Positions 1 to 6,354 of a stretch of DNA of 7,245 bases are shown piece after piece. The stretch is from Thalassospiraceae bacterium (GTDB taxonomy: Bacteria > Pseudomonadota > Alphaproteobacteria > Rhodospirillales > Magnetovibrionaceae). Below the pieces are notes generated by a model that searched no databases, was not told the DNA's origin, and saw only the letters and a program-made list of their open reading frames with translations. The DNA lies in contig DAOWFT010000171.1 of assembly GCA_030637845.1 (NCBI GenBank), forward strand, positions 1 to 7,245, written 5' to 3'. The position numbers were made by a program, and so were the translations under genes. How positions within the stretch are numbered: position 1 is the first letter of the stretch; the number at the start of each line of letters is the position of its first letter.

Positions 1-171
1 GTCTTCCACCGGTTCGGGCAGATTAAGTTCACCAACCGAAACGACCTCCGCCCCAAATGGGGCCAATAAATCGGCAATTTCCTTCACCTTGCCCGGATTG
101 TGGCTGGCGATTACCAGCTTTCCCCCGGAAAAACGGCGGTGTTCATTAGTCTTAGCCCCAGCCTTAGTCAA
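1..171 (-). CDS. rdgB: RdgB/HAM1-family XTP/dITP pyrophosphatase, 5' part only
   Basis: This is the N-terminal 57 codons of a non-canonical purine NTP pyrophosphatase, cut by the left edge. The family hydrolyses dITP, XTP and related deaminated purine nucleotides to the monophosphate and pyrophosphate, keeping them out of DNA and RNA. The minus-strand translation contains KLVIASHNPGKVKEI (residues 18-32), which includes the family's nucleotide-binding SxNxxK motif (S23, N25, K28). It is followed by APFGAEVVSVGELNLPEP, typical of alphaproteobacterial members. No ATG lies in this frame; the nearby ATG at 147-145 is in another frame and hits a stop after 11 codons. I chose the TTG at 171-169, which has an AAGG 9 bases upstream and overlaps the rph stop by 8 bases, suggesting translational coupling. 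A slightly different non-ATG start is possible. The identity is secure; the exact start is not. Confidence 0.85.
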   Translation of the reverse strand, partial: MTKAGAKTNEHRRFSGGKLVIASHNPGKVKEIADLLAPFGAEVVSVGELNLPEPVED

Positions 172-883
172 GCCCAAGAACCTTTTTTTGTAAATCCACC
201 AGCTCGCCCACGCCCTTTTTGGCCAGAGCCAATAGCTCCATGAATTGCTCTTCGGAAAATGGGAAATCCTCAGCCGTGCCTTGAATTTCAACAATTCCAC
301 CCTTGGCCGTCAGGACGAAGTTGGTATCGGCCTCGGCTGCGCTGTCCTCGGGGTAATCAAGGTCTAAAAGGGCCGCCCCTTCGTAAAGGCCGCAGGAAAC
401 GGCGGCAACTTGATCCGTAAGCGGAATGGTCTCGATTAGCCCGTCTTCCTTGGCTTTTTGAAAGGCCAGATGCAGGGCCACATAGGCCCCGGTTATGGAG
501 GCGGTGCGGGTGCCGCCGTCTGCTTGAATTACGTCGCAATCCACCGTTACCTGCATTTCGCCCATGGCTTTTAAGTCGGTTACGGCGCGCAAAGACCGCC
601 CGATAAGGCGCTGGATTTCCTGGGTGCGGCCAGATTGCTTGCCGCGGGCGGCTTCGCGGCCCATGCGCTCGGTTGTGGCCCGGGGCAACATTCCGTATTC
701 GGCGGTGACCCAGCCTTCGCCCTTGCCCCGAAGCCACGGTGGAACCCGGGTTTCAAGGGATGCGGTGCAAAGCACATGGGTGTCGCCGAAGCGCACCATG
801 GCCGAGCCTTCGGCGTGTTTGCTAAATCCCGGTTCGATGGATATGGGGCGTAGTTGGTCAAAGTCGCGGCCAGAAGGTCTCAT
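164..883 (-). CDS. rph: Ribonuclease PH (phosphorolytic tRNA 3'-end exoribonuclease)
   Basis: RNase PH trims extra nucleotides from the 3' ends of tRNA precursors using inorganic phosphate and releasing nucleoside diphosphates; it acts in the cytosol as a ring-shaped hexamer. The 239-residue product matches the family length (238 in E. coli). It carries the full set of family signatures: MRPSGR at the start, HAEGS (23-27), FGDTHVLCTAS (32-42), GWVTAEYGMLPR (57-68) and GKQSGRTQEIQRLIGRSLR (81-99). GGTRTASITGA (123-133) follows. Arg86 and Arg126, the phosphate-binding arginines of the family, are present, as is the acidic DLDYPEDS cluster (174-181). The frame can be extended to a TTG at 901, but that has no ribosome binding site and adds six residues not seen in the family. 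I therefore start at ATG 883, with a GGAG about 12 bases upstream. It is probably co-transcribed with rdgB downstream and is divergent from hrcA. Confidence 0.97.
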   Translation of the reverse strand: MRPSGRDFDQLRPISIEPGFSKHAEGSAMVRFGDTHVLCTASLETRVPPWLRGKGEGWVTAEYGMLPRATTERMGREAARGKQSGRTQEIQRLIGRSLRAVTDLKAMGEMQVTVDCDVIQADGGTRTASITGAYVALHLAFQKAKEDGLIETIPLTDQVAAVSCGLYEGAALLDLDYPEDSAAEADTNFVLTAKGGIVEIQGTAEDFPFSEEQFMELLALAKKGVGELVDLQKKVLGLD

Positions 884-914
884 AAAGGGTGGGTGCTCCA
901 AGGTTTAAATATTT

Positions 915-920
915 ATTATA
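915..920 (-). promoter_or_regulatory. Possible -10 box for the rph-rdgB transcript
   Basis: Read on the minus strand, this AT-rich stretch gives a perfect TATAAT about 31 bases before the rph ATG, placing a transcript start near 908. I find no good -35 hexamer 16-18 bases further upstream, so the call is tentative. The same AT stretch also gives TATAAT on the plus strand at 917-922, so it could serve hrcA or be chance in AT-rich sequence. Confidence 0.35.
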
Positions 921-960
921 ATTTAAAGAGGGGGAGGCTACTTGGGCCCGGCTCTAGTGT

Positions 961-998
961 CAAAGTTAAGTGTTAAAACAACTGTTGGATAAACTTTG
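961..998. repeat. Inverted repeat upstream of hrcA, candidate operator
   Basis: CAAAGTT (961-967) and AACTTTG (992-998) are perfect 7-base inverted arms separated by 24 bases. A smaller palindrome, AACA-AC-TGTT (977-986), sits inside. It lies 60-97 bases before the hrcA ATG, where a regulator could bind. It does not match CIRCE (TTAGCACTC-N9-GAGTGCTAA); the nearest half-site, AAGTGTTAA at 968-976, has two mismatches and no partner at the right distance. Function is inference only. Confidence 0.3.
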
Positions 999-1057
999 CC
1001 GGAACTTTAAGGCCCGGTGCGTTGACTGGCCCCGTGGACGGGATTACTTATTGCCAA

Positions 1058-2098
1058 ATGATTACGGAACTTAACGAGCGCTCGCGCGAAATATTCAGAT
1101 CCCTTGTCGACGGTTATATAAAAACCGGCGAACCGGTGGGCTCGCGCACGCTTTCGCGCATGGCCGGCATCGACCTTTCCCCCGCCACCATCCGTAACGT
1201 TATGGCCGACCTTGAAGACAGCGGGCTTTTATATTCGCCCCATACCTCAGCCGGGCGCATCCCAACCGAGGTTGGATTAAAGCTTTTTGTTGATGGCTTG
1301 CTGGAGGTTGGCAACCTGACCCGTGATGAGCGCGAAAGCATCGAGGGCCAGTGCAAAACATCCGGCTCGTCGGTTGAGGGGATGCTCGAGCGCGCTACCG
1401 ATGCCCTGTCGGGGCTTTCCAATTGCGCCGGTCTGGTGGTTGCGCCAAAAACGCAAACACCATTGCGGCATATTGAATTTGTTTCGCTAAACCCCGGACG
1501 GGCGTTGGTGGTTTTGGTTACCGAAAGCGGGGTGGTGGAAAACCGCATTATAGAAGTACCGGTGGATATTCTTCCATCGGCGTTGGTTGAAGCAACAAAT
1601 TATCTTTCGGCACATTTTGTTGGCCGTTCGTTGGATGAAGCGTTGCTTTCAATAAACGATGAACTTAAAAATCATCGTGCCCAGCTAGATAGCCTGACCG
1701 CACAAGTTGTAAAAGAAGGCGTTGCCGTTTGGTCAGGGACCGATGGCGACAATGCCCCGGCGCTTATTGTTCGCGGTCAATCGCATCTTTTAGAAGACAT
1801 CGACGCGACAAATAATCTCGAACGCATCCGCACACTTTTTGAAGCGCTGGAAGCAAAGGAATCCATGGCGGCACTTTTGGAAAAAACTGATATCGCCGAT
1901 GGTGTACAAATTTTCATAGGATCGGATAATAATCTTTTTTCACATTCGGGCTGTTCATTAATTGTCGGCCCCTACAAAGACAGCAGGCAACAAATAGTTG
2001 GTGCCATTGGCGTTATTGGCCCAACCCGCATGAATTATGCACGCATTATTCCCATGGTGGATTACACCGCAAGACTGGTCAGCCGGTTAATCGGTTGA
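1058..2098 (+). CDS. hrcA: Heat-inducible transcription repressor HrcA
   Basis: HrcA is a dimeric repressor that binds the CIRCE operator of chaperone operons (usually groESL) and needs GroEL for activity, so it is titrated when unfolded protein accumulates. The 346-residue product has the family's N-terminal winged helix: LNERSREIF (5-13), the TGEPVGSRTLSR stretch (23-34), the recognition-helix region SPATIRNVMADLE (41-53) and HTSAGRIPTEVG (62-73). The central and C-terminal part includes a DGVQIFIG motif and an IVGAIGVIGPTRMNYARI tail typical of HrcA. I use ATG 1058 because MITELNERSREIF is a natural HrcA start. This ATG has no clear ribosome binding site. An in-frame TTG at 1022 has AAGG nine bases upstream and would add 12 residues, and an in-frame GTG lies at 1034. 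grpE follows after 21 bases, indicating a hrcA-grpE operon. Confidence 0.95.
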   Translation: MITELNERSREIFRSLVDGYIKTGEPVGSRTLSRMAGIDLSPATIRNVMADLEDSGLLYSPHTSAGRIPTEVGLKLFVDGLLEVGNLTRDERESIEGQCKTSGSSVEGMLERATDALSGLSNCAGLVVAPKTQTPLRHIEFVSLNPGRALVVLVTESGVVENRIIEVPVDILPSALVEATNYLSAHFVGRSLDEALLSINDELKNHRAQLDSLTAQVVKEGVAVWSGTDGDNAPALIVRGQSHLLEDIDATNNLERIRTLFEALEAKESMAALLEKTDIADGVQIFIGSDNNLFSHSGCSLIVGPYKDSRQQIVGAIGVIGPTRMNYARIIPMVDYTARLVSRLIG

Positions 2099-2119
2099 AC
2101 AAAATAAACGGATATTAAA

Positions 2120-2887
2120 ATGACAAACCAAGAAAACGAAAACGAAAACGAAAATATCGAACAACCCACCGACGATGAAACCGCGGCGACAGACGATGCT
2201 GAAATGCAGGCGGCGTTGGATCAGGAAATTGTCGATGCTGAAAATGTTGAAAGCATCAACGAAGACACGGAAGAAACCCACGACCCGGTGGCCGAACTTG
2301 AAGCGGCCAATGCCGACCTTCAGGACAAGCTGTTGCGCGCATTGTCAGAGGCCGAAAATACCCGGCGGATTGCCGCCCGGGAAAGAACCGATGCATCCAA
2401 ATACAAAAATATGGATCTCGCGCGTGATTTGTTGGGCGTTGTTGATAACATGACAATGGCCCTTGCTTCTATTCCTGAAGAAAATCGTGAAGCCGATGCC
2501 AATTTAAAAAATCTTTATGTCGGCATTGAAATGACCATGAACGAATTGCTGGGCGCGTTCGAAAGAAACTCCATCAAACCCATAGAGGCCGAGGGCAAGC
2601 AGTTCGACCACAATTCAATGGATGCCCTGCAACAGGTTCCCAATACCGACGTGGCCGAAGGCACCGTGGTGCAGGTTACCCGGCGCGGATTCATGCTCCA
2701 TGATCGCCTGTTGCGCCCGGCCCAGGTATTGGTTGCCACCGGCGGACCCAAGCCTGACAAGGCCCAAGCCCAAGCAGAGGCCCAGCCAGCAGGAGAGGGC
2801 TCAGAAAATGATAATGCGGCCGAAGGCCAAGGTAGCTATGAAAAATCGGCCTCTGATCCCGGATCCAACATCGATCAGGAGACTTAG
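2120..2887 (+). CDS. grpE: GrpE, nucleotide exchange factor for DnaK
   Basis: GrpE is a cytosolic dimer that speeds ADP release from DnaK and so resets the Hsp70 cycle; its long helices also act as a thermosensor in studied species. The 255-residue product has an acidic, low-complexity N-terminus (1-54) that opens with an EN repeat. A long charged helix predicted to form the coiled coil follows (about 55-100, with ALSEAENTRRIAARE and SKYKNMDLARDLLGVVDNM), then a helical bundle region (about 101-150). The beta domain (about 150-208) reads FDHNSMDALQQVPNTD and GTVVQVTRRGFMLHDRLLRPAQV, which is the GrpE signature region. After residue 208 a tail of about 47 residues rich in A, Q, E, G and N extends beyond the family core. 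The start has only a weak CGGA upstream. It is probably co-transcribed with hrcA and stands directly before its partner dnaK. Confidence 0.96.
   Translation: MTNQENENENENIEQPTDDETAATDDAEMQAALDQEIVDAENVESINEDTEETHDPVAELEAANADLQDKLLRALSEAENTRRIAARERTDASKYKNMDLARDLLGVVDNMTMALASIPEENREADANLKNLYVGIEMTMNELLGAFERNSIKPIEAEGKQFDHNSMDALQQVPNTDVAEGTVVQVTRRGFMLHDRLLRPAQVLVATGGPKPDKAQAQAEAQPAGEGSENDNAAEGQGSYEKSASDPGSNIDQET
2132..2154 (+). repeat. Short tandem repeat (GAAAAC)x3 plus GAAAA in the grpE 5' end
   Basis: Three perfect hexamers and most of a fourth encode alternating Glu-Asn at GrpE residues 5-12. The unit is in frame, so changes in copy number would lengthen or shorten the disordered N-terminus without a frameshift. 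Confidence 0.8.
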
Positions 2888-2942
2888 GAAACATAGCCCC
2901 TAAAAAAATGTGTGAATTATGCCTGAGCCCGCTTGCCCAGGG

Positions 2943-2974
2943 CTTGCGCAGTCATTTCTACATGATTATATAAG
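2943..2974 (+). promoter_or_regulatory. Likely RpoH (sigma-32) heat-shock promoter of dnaK
   Basis: CTTG (2943-2946) is followed after 18 bases by ATTATATAAG (2965-2974). This agrees at every position but the first with the alphaproteobacterial sigma-32 consensus CTTG-N17/18-CYTATNTNNG. The predicted start of transcription is near 2981, giving a dnaK leader of about 116 bases. Position, spacing and the downstream gene all fit. A second CTTG at 2932 lacks a matching -10. The match is seen in the sequence; activity is inferred. Confidence 0.7.
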
Positions 2975-2983
2975 CCTCGAGAA

Positions 2984-3016
2984 TTGGCCCTGTGCCGCGT
3001 TAAAGGGCAGGGCCAA
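2984..3016 (+). promoter_or_regulatory. Hairpin at the start of the dnaK leader
   Basis: TTGGCCCTG (2984-2992) and CAGGGCCAA (3008-3016) are perfect 9-base inverted arms around a 15-base loop. The hairpin would sit at the very 5' end of the mRNA made from the predicted RpoH promoter, where it could protect the transcript or take part in alternative folding. There is no adjoining T run, so it is not a simple terminator. Confidence 0.5.
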
Positions 3017-3039
3017 GGTACAGTACCAAGGTACAGTAC
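3013..3039 (+). repeat. Tandem direct repeat with GGTACAGTACC palindrome in the dnaK leader
   Basis: CCAAGGTACAGTAC occurs twice with a 13-base period (3013-3026 and 3026-3039, sharing one base). Each copy holds GTAC-A-GTAC, and the first forms the 11-base palindrome GGTACAGTACC (3017-3027). The two copies could pair with each other around a CAAG loop with one A-A mismatch, and a run of eight T (3046-3053) follows. It could be a protein-binding site, a weak attenuator or a chance duplication. Confidence 0.6.
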
Positions 3040-3062
3040 AAGAAATTTTTTTTAATATATCG

Positions 3063-3089
3063 GGGCCGCTCAAATGGCCCGAGACGGAG
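3063..3089 (+). promoter_or_regulatory. dnaK ribosome binding site and adjacent hairpin
   Basis: GGAG (3086-3089) lies seven bases before the dnaK ATG and fixes the start. Just upstream, GGGCC (3063-3067) can pair with GGCCC (3076-3080) around an 8-base loop. This arm could also pair with GGCCC at 2986-2990 in the first leader hairpin, so alternative leader folds are possible. Confidence 0.55.
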
Positions 3090-3096
3090 AATTATT

Positions 3097-5055
3097 ATGA
3101 GCAAGGTTATCGGCATTGACTTGGGTACCACCAACTCGTGCGTAGCAATAATGGATGGCGCTGACGCCAAGGTTATCGAAAACGCCGAAGGTGCTAGGAC
3201 AACACCGTCGATGGTGGCATTTACCGAATCCGGCGAACGTCTTGTCGGTCAAGCAGCCAAGCGTCAGGGTGTTACCAACCCGGAAAATACCCTGTTTGCA
3301 ATCAAGCGTCTTATTGGTCGCCGCTTTGATGATCCGCTGACCAAAAAAGATCAGGGCCTTGTTCCTTATTCAATCGTCAAGGGCGATAACGATGACGCAT
3401 GGGTCGAAGCCCACGGCGAAAAATATTCTCCTTCGCAGGTTTCTGCATTCATCCTGCAAAAGATGAAAGAAACAGCCGAAGGTTATCTTGGGCAAAAAGT
3501 AACCCAAGCGGTTATTACCGTTCCCGCATATTTTAATGACAGCCAGCGCCAAGCAACCAAGGACGCAGGCAAAATTGCCGGCCTTGAAGTTCTGCGCATC
3601 ATCAACGAACCAACCGCAGCTGCACTTGCCTATGGTTTGGAAAAAGATGAAACCGGACTTATTGCGGTTTACGATCTTGGCGGCGGTACTTTTGACGTTT
3701 CAATTCTTGAAATTGGCGATGGCGTGTTCGAGGTTAAATCAACCAATGGCGATACATTCCTTGGTGGTGAAGATTTCGATGCCCACATAATTGATTTCTT
3801 GGCAGACGAGTTTAAAAAAGAACAAGGCATCGACCTGCGCAAAGACAAGCTCGCATTGCAGCGTTTGAAAGAAGCGGCTGAAAAAGCAAAAATAGAACTT
3901 TCAAGCGCCACCCAAACCGAAGTTAACCTGCCGTTCATTACCGCAGACGCATCGGGGCCAAAACATCTTAATGTAAAGATGACCCGGGCCAAGCTGGAAA
4001 GCATTGTTGGCGAGCTTATCAAACGCACCATTGAGCCATGCAAGGCAGCATTGAAAGATGCAGGCGTAAGCGCTGGCGAGATTAAGGAAGTTATCCTTGT
4101 TGGCGGCATGACCCGTATGCCGAAAGTTATCGAAACGGTTAAAGAATTTTTCGGGCGCGAACCACACAAGGGCGTTAATCCGGACGAAGTTGTTGCAATT
4201 GGTGCCGCCATTCAGGGTGGCGTGTTGAAAGGCGAAGTAAAAGACGTTCTGTTGCTTGATGTAACACCGCTTTCACTGGGCATCGAAACACTGGGCGGGG
4301 TATTTACCCGGCTTATTGATCGCAACACAACAATCCCAACTCGCAAATCACAGGTGTTCTCCACCGCCGAAGATAACCAAACCGCGGTAACAATTCGTGT
4401 GTTCCAGGGCGAGCGCGAAATGGCCATGGATAATAAAATACTTGGCCAGTTTGATCTGGTTGGTATTCCACCTGCACCACGCGGTGTGCCACAGGTTGAG
4501 GTTACGTTTGATATTGATGCCAATGGTATTGTCAACGTTTCGGCCAAGGACAAGGCAACCGGTAAAGAGCAACAGGTTTCCATTCAGGCTTCCGGCGGTC
4601 TTGGCGACGAAGATATCGAGCGCATGGTCAAGGAAGCGGAAGAAAACGCTGAAGAAGATAAAAAGCGGCGTGAACTAATTGATGCCAAAAACCATGGCGA
4701 AGCGCTGGTTCACAGTTCTGAAAAGAACATAGAAGAATATGGCGACAAGGTTTCGGAAGAAGAAAAAACCGCGATCACCGACGCTATTGCCGAGCTTAAA
4801 ACATCAATGGAAGCCGAGGACGCTAGCGCCGAAGACATCAAGGCCAAGACCGATGCCCTGATGCAGGCTTCCATGAAACTGGGCGAAGCCATGTATAAGG
4901 CAACACAGGAAGAAGAAGCCGCCGAAGGTGCTGGCGACAATTCCGGCGAAGGCGCCGGCGATGGCCAGCCCGGCGATGATGCCAAGGTGGTGGATGCCGA
5001 CTTCGAAGAAGTTGACCCCGGTGAGGCCGAGGCGGACGCAGAAGATAAAAAATAA
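3097..5055 (+). CDS. dnaK: Molecular chaperone DnaK (Hsp70)
   Basis: DnaK binds exposed hydrophobic segments of client proteins in an ATP-driven cycle, stimulated by DnaJ and reset by GrpE. The 652-residue product is full length. The ATPase domain has IDLGTTNS (7-14), INEPTAAALAYG (169-180), the phosphate-2 loop VYDLGGGTFDVS (191-202) and VGGMTRMPKV (335-344). The hydrophobic interdomain linker DVLLLDVTPLSLG (383-395) leads to the beta-sandwich substrate-binding domain (about 396-505, with FDIDANGIVNVSAKDKATGK). The helical lid follows to about residue 605. The tail is Gly- and Asp-rich and has DADFEEVD (633-640), but it then continues for 12 more residues (PGEAEADAEDKK) where many bacterial DnaKs end in a short EEVK/D-KK tail. 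It has its own promoter and leader, and dnaJ follows after 114 bases. Confidence 0.99.
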   Translation: MSKVIGIDLGTTNSCVAIMDGADAKVIENAEGARTTPSMVAFTESGERLVGQAAKRQGVTNPENTLFAIKRLIGRRFDDPLTKKDQGLVPYSIVKGDNDDAWVEAHGEKYSPSQVSAFILQKMKETAEGYLGQKVTQAVITVPAYFNDSQRQATKDAGKIAGLEVLRIINEPTAAALAYGLEKDETGLIAVYDLGGGTFDVSILEIGDGVFEVKSTNGDTFLGGEDFDAHIIDFLADEFKKEQGIDLRKDKLALQRLKEAAEKAKIELSSATQTEVNLPFITADASGPKHLNVKMTRAKLESIVGELIKRTIEPCKAALKDAGVSAGEIKEVILVGGMTRMPKVIETVKEFFGREPHKGVNPDEVVAIGAAIQGGVLKGEVKDVLLLDVTPLSLGIETLGGVFTRLIDRNTTIPTRKSQVFSTAEDNQTAVTIRVFQGEREMAMDNKILGQFDLVGIPPAPRGVPQVEVTFDIDANGIVNVSAKDKATGKEQQVSIQASGGLGDEDIERMVKEAEENAEEDKKRRELIDAKNHGEALVHSSEKNIEEYGDKVSEEEKTAITDAIAELKTSMEAEDASAEDIKAKTDALMQASMKLGEAMYKATQEEEAAEGAGDNSGEGAGDGQPGDDAKVVDADFEEVDPGEAEADAEDKK

Positions 5056-5095
5056 AAACCACTTATACGGTTTATATTTAAAGTGATATCCCTTG

Positions 5096-5143
5096 AAAAT
5101 CCGGCGGACGTTAATGGTCCGTCGGATTTTGGCGGATTTTTTT
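5096..5143 (+). terminator. Strong hairpin and T run between dnaK and dnaJ
   Basis: The 14-base arms at 5096-5109 and 5117-5130 pair throughout with a single G-U, around a 7-base loop. The 3' arm ends in TTTT and is followed by GGCGGA and seven T (5137-5143). CGGATTT (5133-5139) could also replace part of the 3' arm. This looks like an intrinsic terminator, probably partial, lowering dnaJ expression relative to dnaK. No convincing separate dnaJ promoter is visible after it, which argues for read-through. Confidence 0.7.
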
Positions 5144-5169
5144 AAGATTTAAAGAAGTAGGGCGGGCTT

Positions 5170-6336
5170 ATGTCGAAACAGGACTATTACGAGCTTTTGG
5201 GAATCTCGAAAGGCCAAAGCGGCGACGAGATTAAAAAGGCATATCGCAAGCTCGCCATGAAATACCATCCCGACCGCAACCCCGATGACAAGGCGGCGGA
5301 ACAAAAATTCAAAGACATCAACGAAGCCTACGACGTTTTGAAAGACGAGCAAAAACGTGCCGCCTATGATCAGTTCGGCCATGCCGCATTTGAACAGGGC
5401 GGCCCCGGTGGCGGCGGCGGCTTCGGCGGCGGCGGTTTCGAAGGTTTTGGTGGCGGCGGCGGTTTCGCAGATATTTTCGAAGAAATGTTTGGCGGCTTCG
5501 GCGGCGGCAATGCCCGTGGCGGTGGCGGTGGGGGGCAATCAAACCGTGGTTCTGATTTGCGCTTTAACATGACCATCACATTAGAAGAAGCATACAGTGG
5601 TAAAAACACCGAAGTCCGCGTTCCCACATCGGTTGAATGCGATGCCTGTAAAGGCAGCGGTGCCGCGCCCGGAACCGAACCGGTTTCCTGCGTAACCTGT
5701 CATGGTCACGGTGTTATTCGCGGACGCCAAGGCCCGTTCACGGTTGAGCGCACCTGCCCATCGTGTCACGGACAGGGAAATGTAATCAAAGAACATTGCA
5801 AAACCTGTTCTGGTCAGGGGCGCGTTGGTAAAGAAAAAAATCTCAACGTCAATATTCCAGCGGGCGTAGAAGAGGGAACCCGTATTCGCCTGACCGGCGA
5901 AGGCGAGGCCGGATTGCGCGGCGCCCCGGCGGGCGATCTTTATATTTTTATTTCCATTCAGCCCCACCGTATTTTCCACCGCCATGGCTCGGACATTGTA
6001 ATTCACGTTCCGGTTCCCATGACCACCGCCGCGCTTGGCGGCCATATTGAGGTGCCATCGGTTGATGGTGGGCGTGCACGAATAAATATTCCCGCCGGAA
6101 CCCAGCCGGGCCAGCAGTTTCGCCTCAAGGGCAAGGGCATGAGCGTGCTGCACGCCAAATCCCGCGGCGATATGTTTGTCGAGCTATTGGTTGAAACGCC
6201 GGTTAACCTGACCAAAAAACAAAAAGAAATTATGGAAGGCCTGAAAAAGGCCGGAGCCGAAAATAAAAAACACAGCCCCGAATCCGGCGGTTTCTTCTCC
6301 AAGGTCAAAGACCTATGGGAAGATTTAAAAGATTAA
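5170..6336 (+). CDS. dnaJ: Chaperone protein DnaJ (type I Hsp40)
   Basis: DnaJ delivers unfolded clients to DnaK and stimulates its ATPase through the J domain. The 388-residue product is a complete type I (class A) Hsp40. The J domain (about 4-70) has the catalytic HPD at 33-35. The Gly/Phe-rich region runs from about 77 to 124 and is very rich in Gly, coded mostly by GGC. Four zinc-binding CxxCxGxG motifs are intact: CDACKGSG (157-164), CVTCHGHG (174-181), CPSCHGQG (196-203) and CKTCSGQG (210-217). The C-terminal client-binding and dimerisation domains end in KVKDLWEDLKD. The ATG is preceded by AGGGCGGG within about 12 bases. It lies behind a probable partial terminator after dnaK and likely depends on read-through from the dnaK promoter. 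Confidence 0.98.
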   Translation: MSKQDYYELLGISKGQSGDEIKKAYRKLAMKYHPDRNPDDKAAEQKFKDINEAYDVLKDEQKRAAYDQFGHAAFEQGGPGGGGGFGGGGFEGFGGGGGFADIFEEMFGGFGGGNARGGGGGGQSNRGSDLRFNMTITLEEAYSGKNTEVRVPTSVECDACKGSGAAPGTEPVSCVTCHGHGVIRGRQGPFTVERTCPSCHGQGNVIKEHCKTCSGQGRVGKEKNLNVNIPAGVEEGTRIRLTGEGEAGLRGAPAGDLYIFISIQPHRIFHRHGSDIVIHVPVPMTTAALGGHIEVPSVDGGRARINIPAGTQPGQQFRLKGKGMSVLHAKSRGDMFVELLVETPVNLTKKQKEIMEGLKKAGAENKKHSPESGGFFSKVKDLWEDLKD

Positions 6337-6354
6337 GAGCGCAGCATTTAATTT

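Noticed and set aside
884..901. TTG at 901 as the rph start
   Set aside because: It adds MEHPPF before the universal MRPSGR start, has no ribosome binding site upstream, and would use TTG in place of a good ATG.
564..908. 114-codon plus-strand open frame opposite rph
   Set aside because: It is antisense to the strongly conserved RNase PH core and has no ribosome binding site or motif.
968..976. AAGTGTTAA as a CIRCE half-site before hrcA
   Set aside because: It has two mismatches to GAGTGCTAA, and the sequence nine bases upstream (950-958) does not resemble the partner half.
2926..2944. AGCCC/GGGCT hairpin after grpE as a terminator
   Set aside because: The stem is only 5 bp with no T run after it, and it overlaps the -35 element of the predicted dnaK promoter.
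2919..3119. 66-codon plus-strand open frame in the grpE-dnaK gap
   Set aside because: It has no ribosome binding site, spans the predicted RpoH promoter and leader hairpins, and overlaps the dnaK start in another frame. The protein shows no recognisable features.
3669..4211. 180-codon open frame on the minus strand inside dnaK
   Set aside because: It is fully antisense to the conserved DnaK ATPase domain and its protein has no family look. Long antisense open frames opposite Hsp70 genes are a known codon-bias artefact.
5092..5120. RpoH promoter for dnaJ from CTTGAAA at 5092
   Set aside because: No CYTATNTNNG-like -10 occurs 17-18 bases downstream, and the sequence there is the stem and loop of the terminator-like hairpin.
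5370..5627. Proline-rich minus-strand open frame opposite the dnaJ Gly/Phe region
   Set aside because: Poly-Pro is just the reverse complement of GGC/GGT glycine codons. The low complexity explains the open frame.
5581..6153. 190-codon open frame on the minus strand inside dnaJ
   Set aside because: It is antisense to the DnaJ zinc-finger and client-binding domains and shows no recognisable motif; it is a shadow of the real frame.
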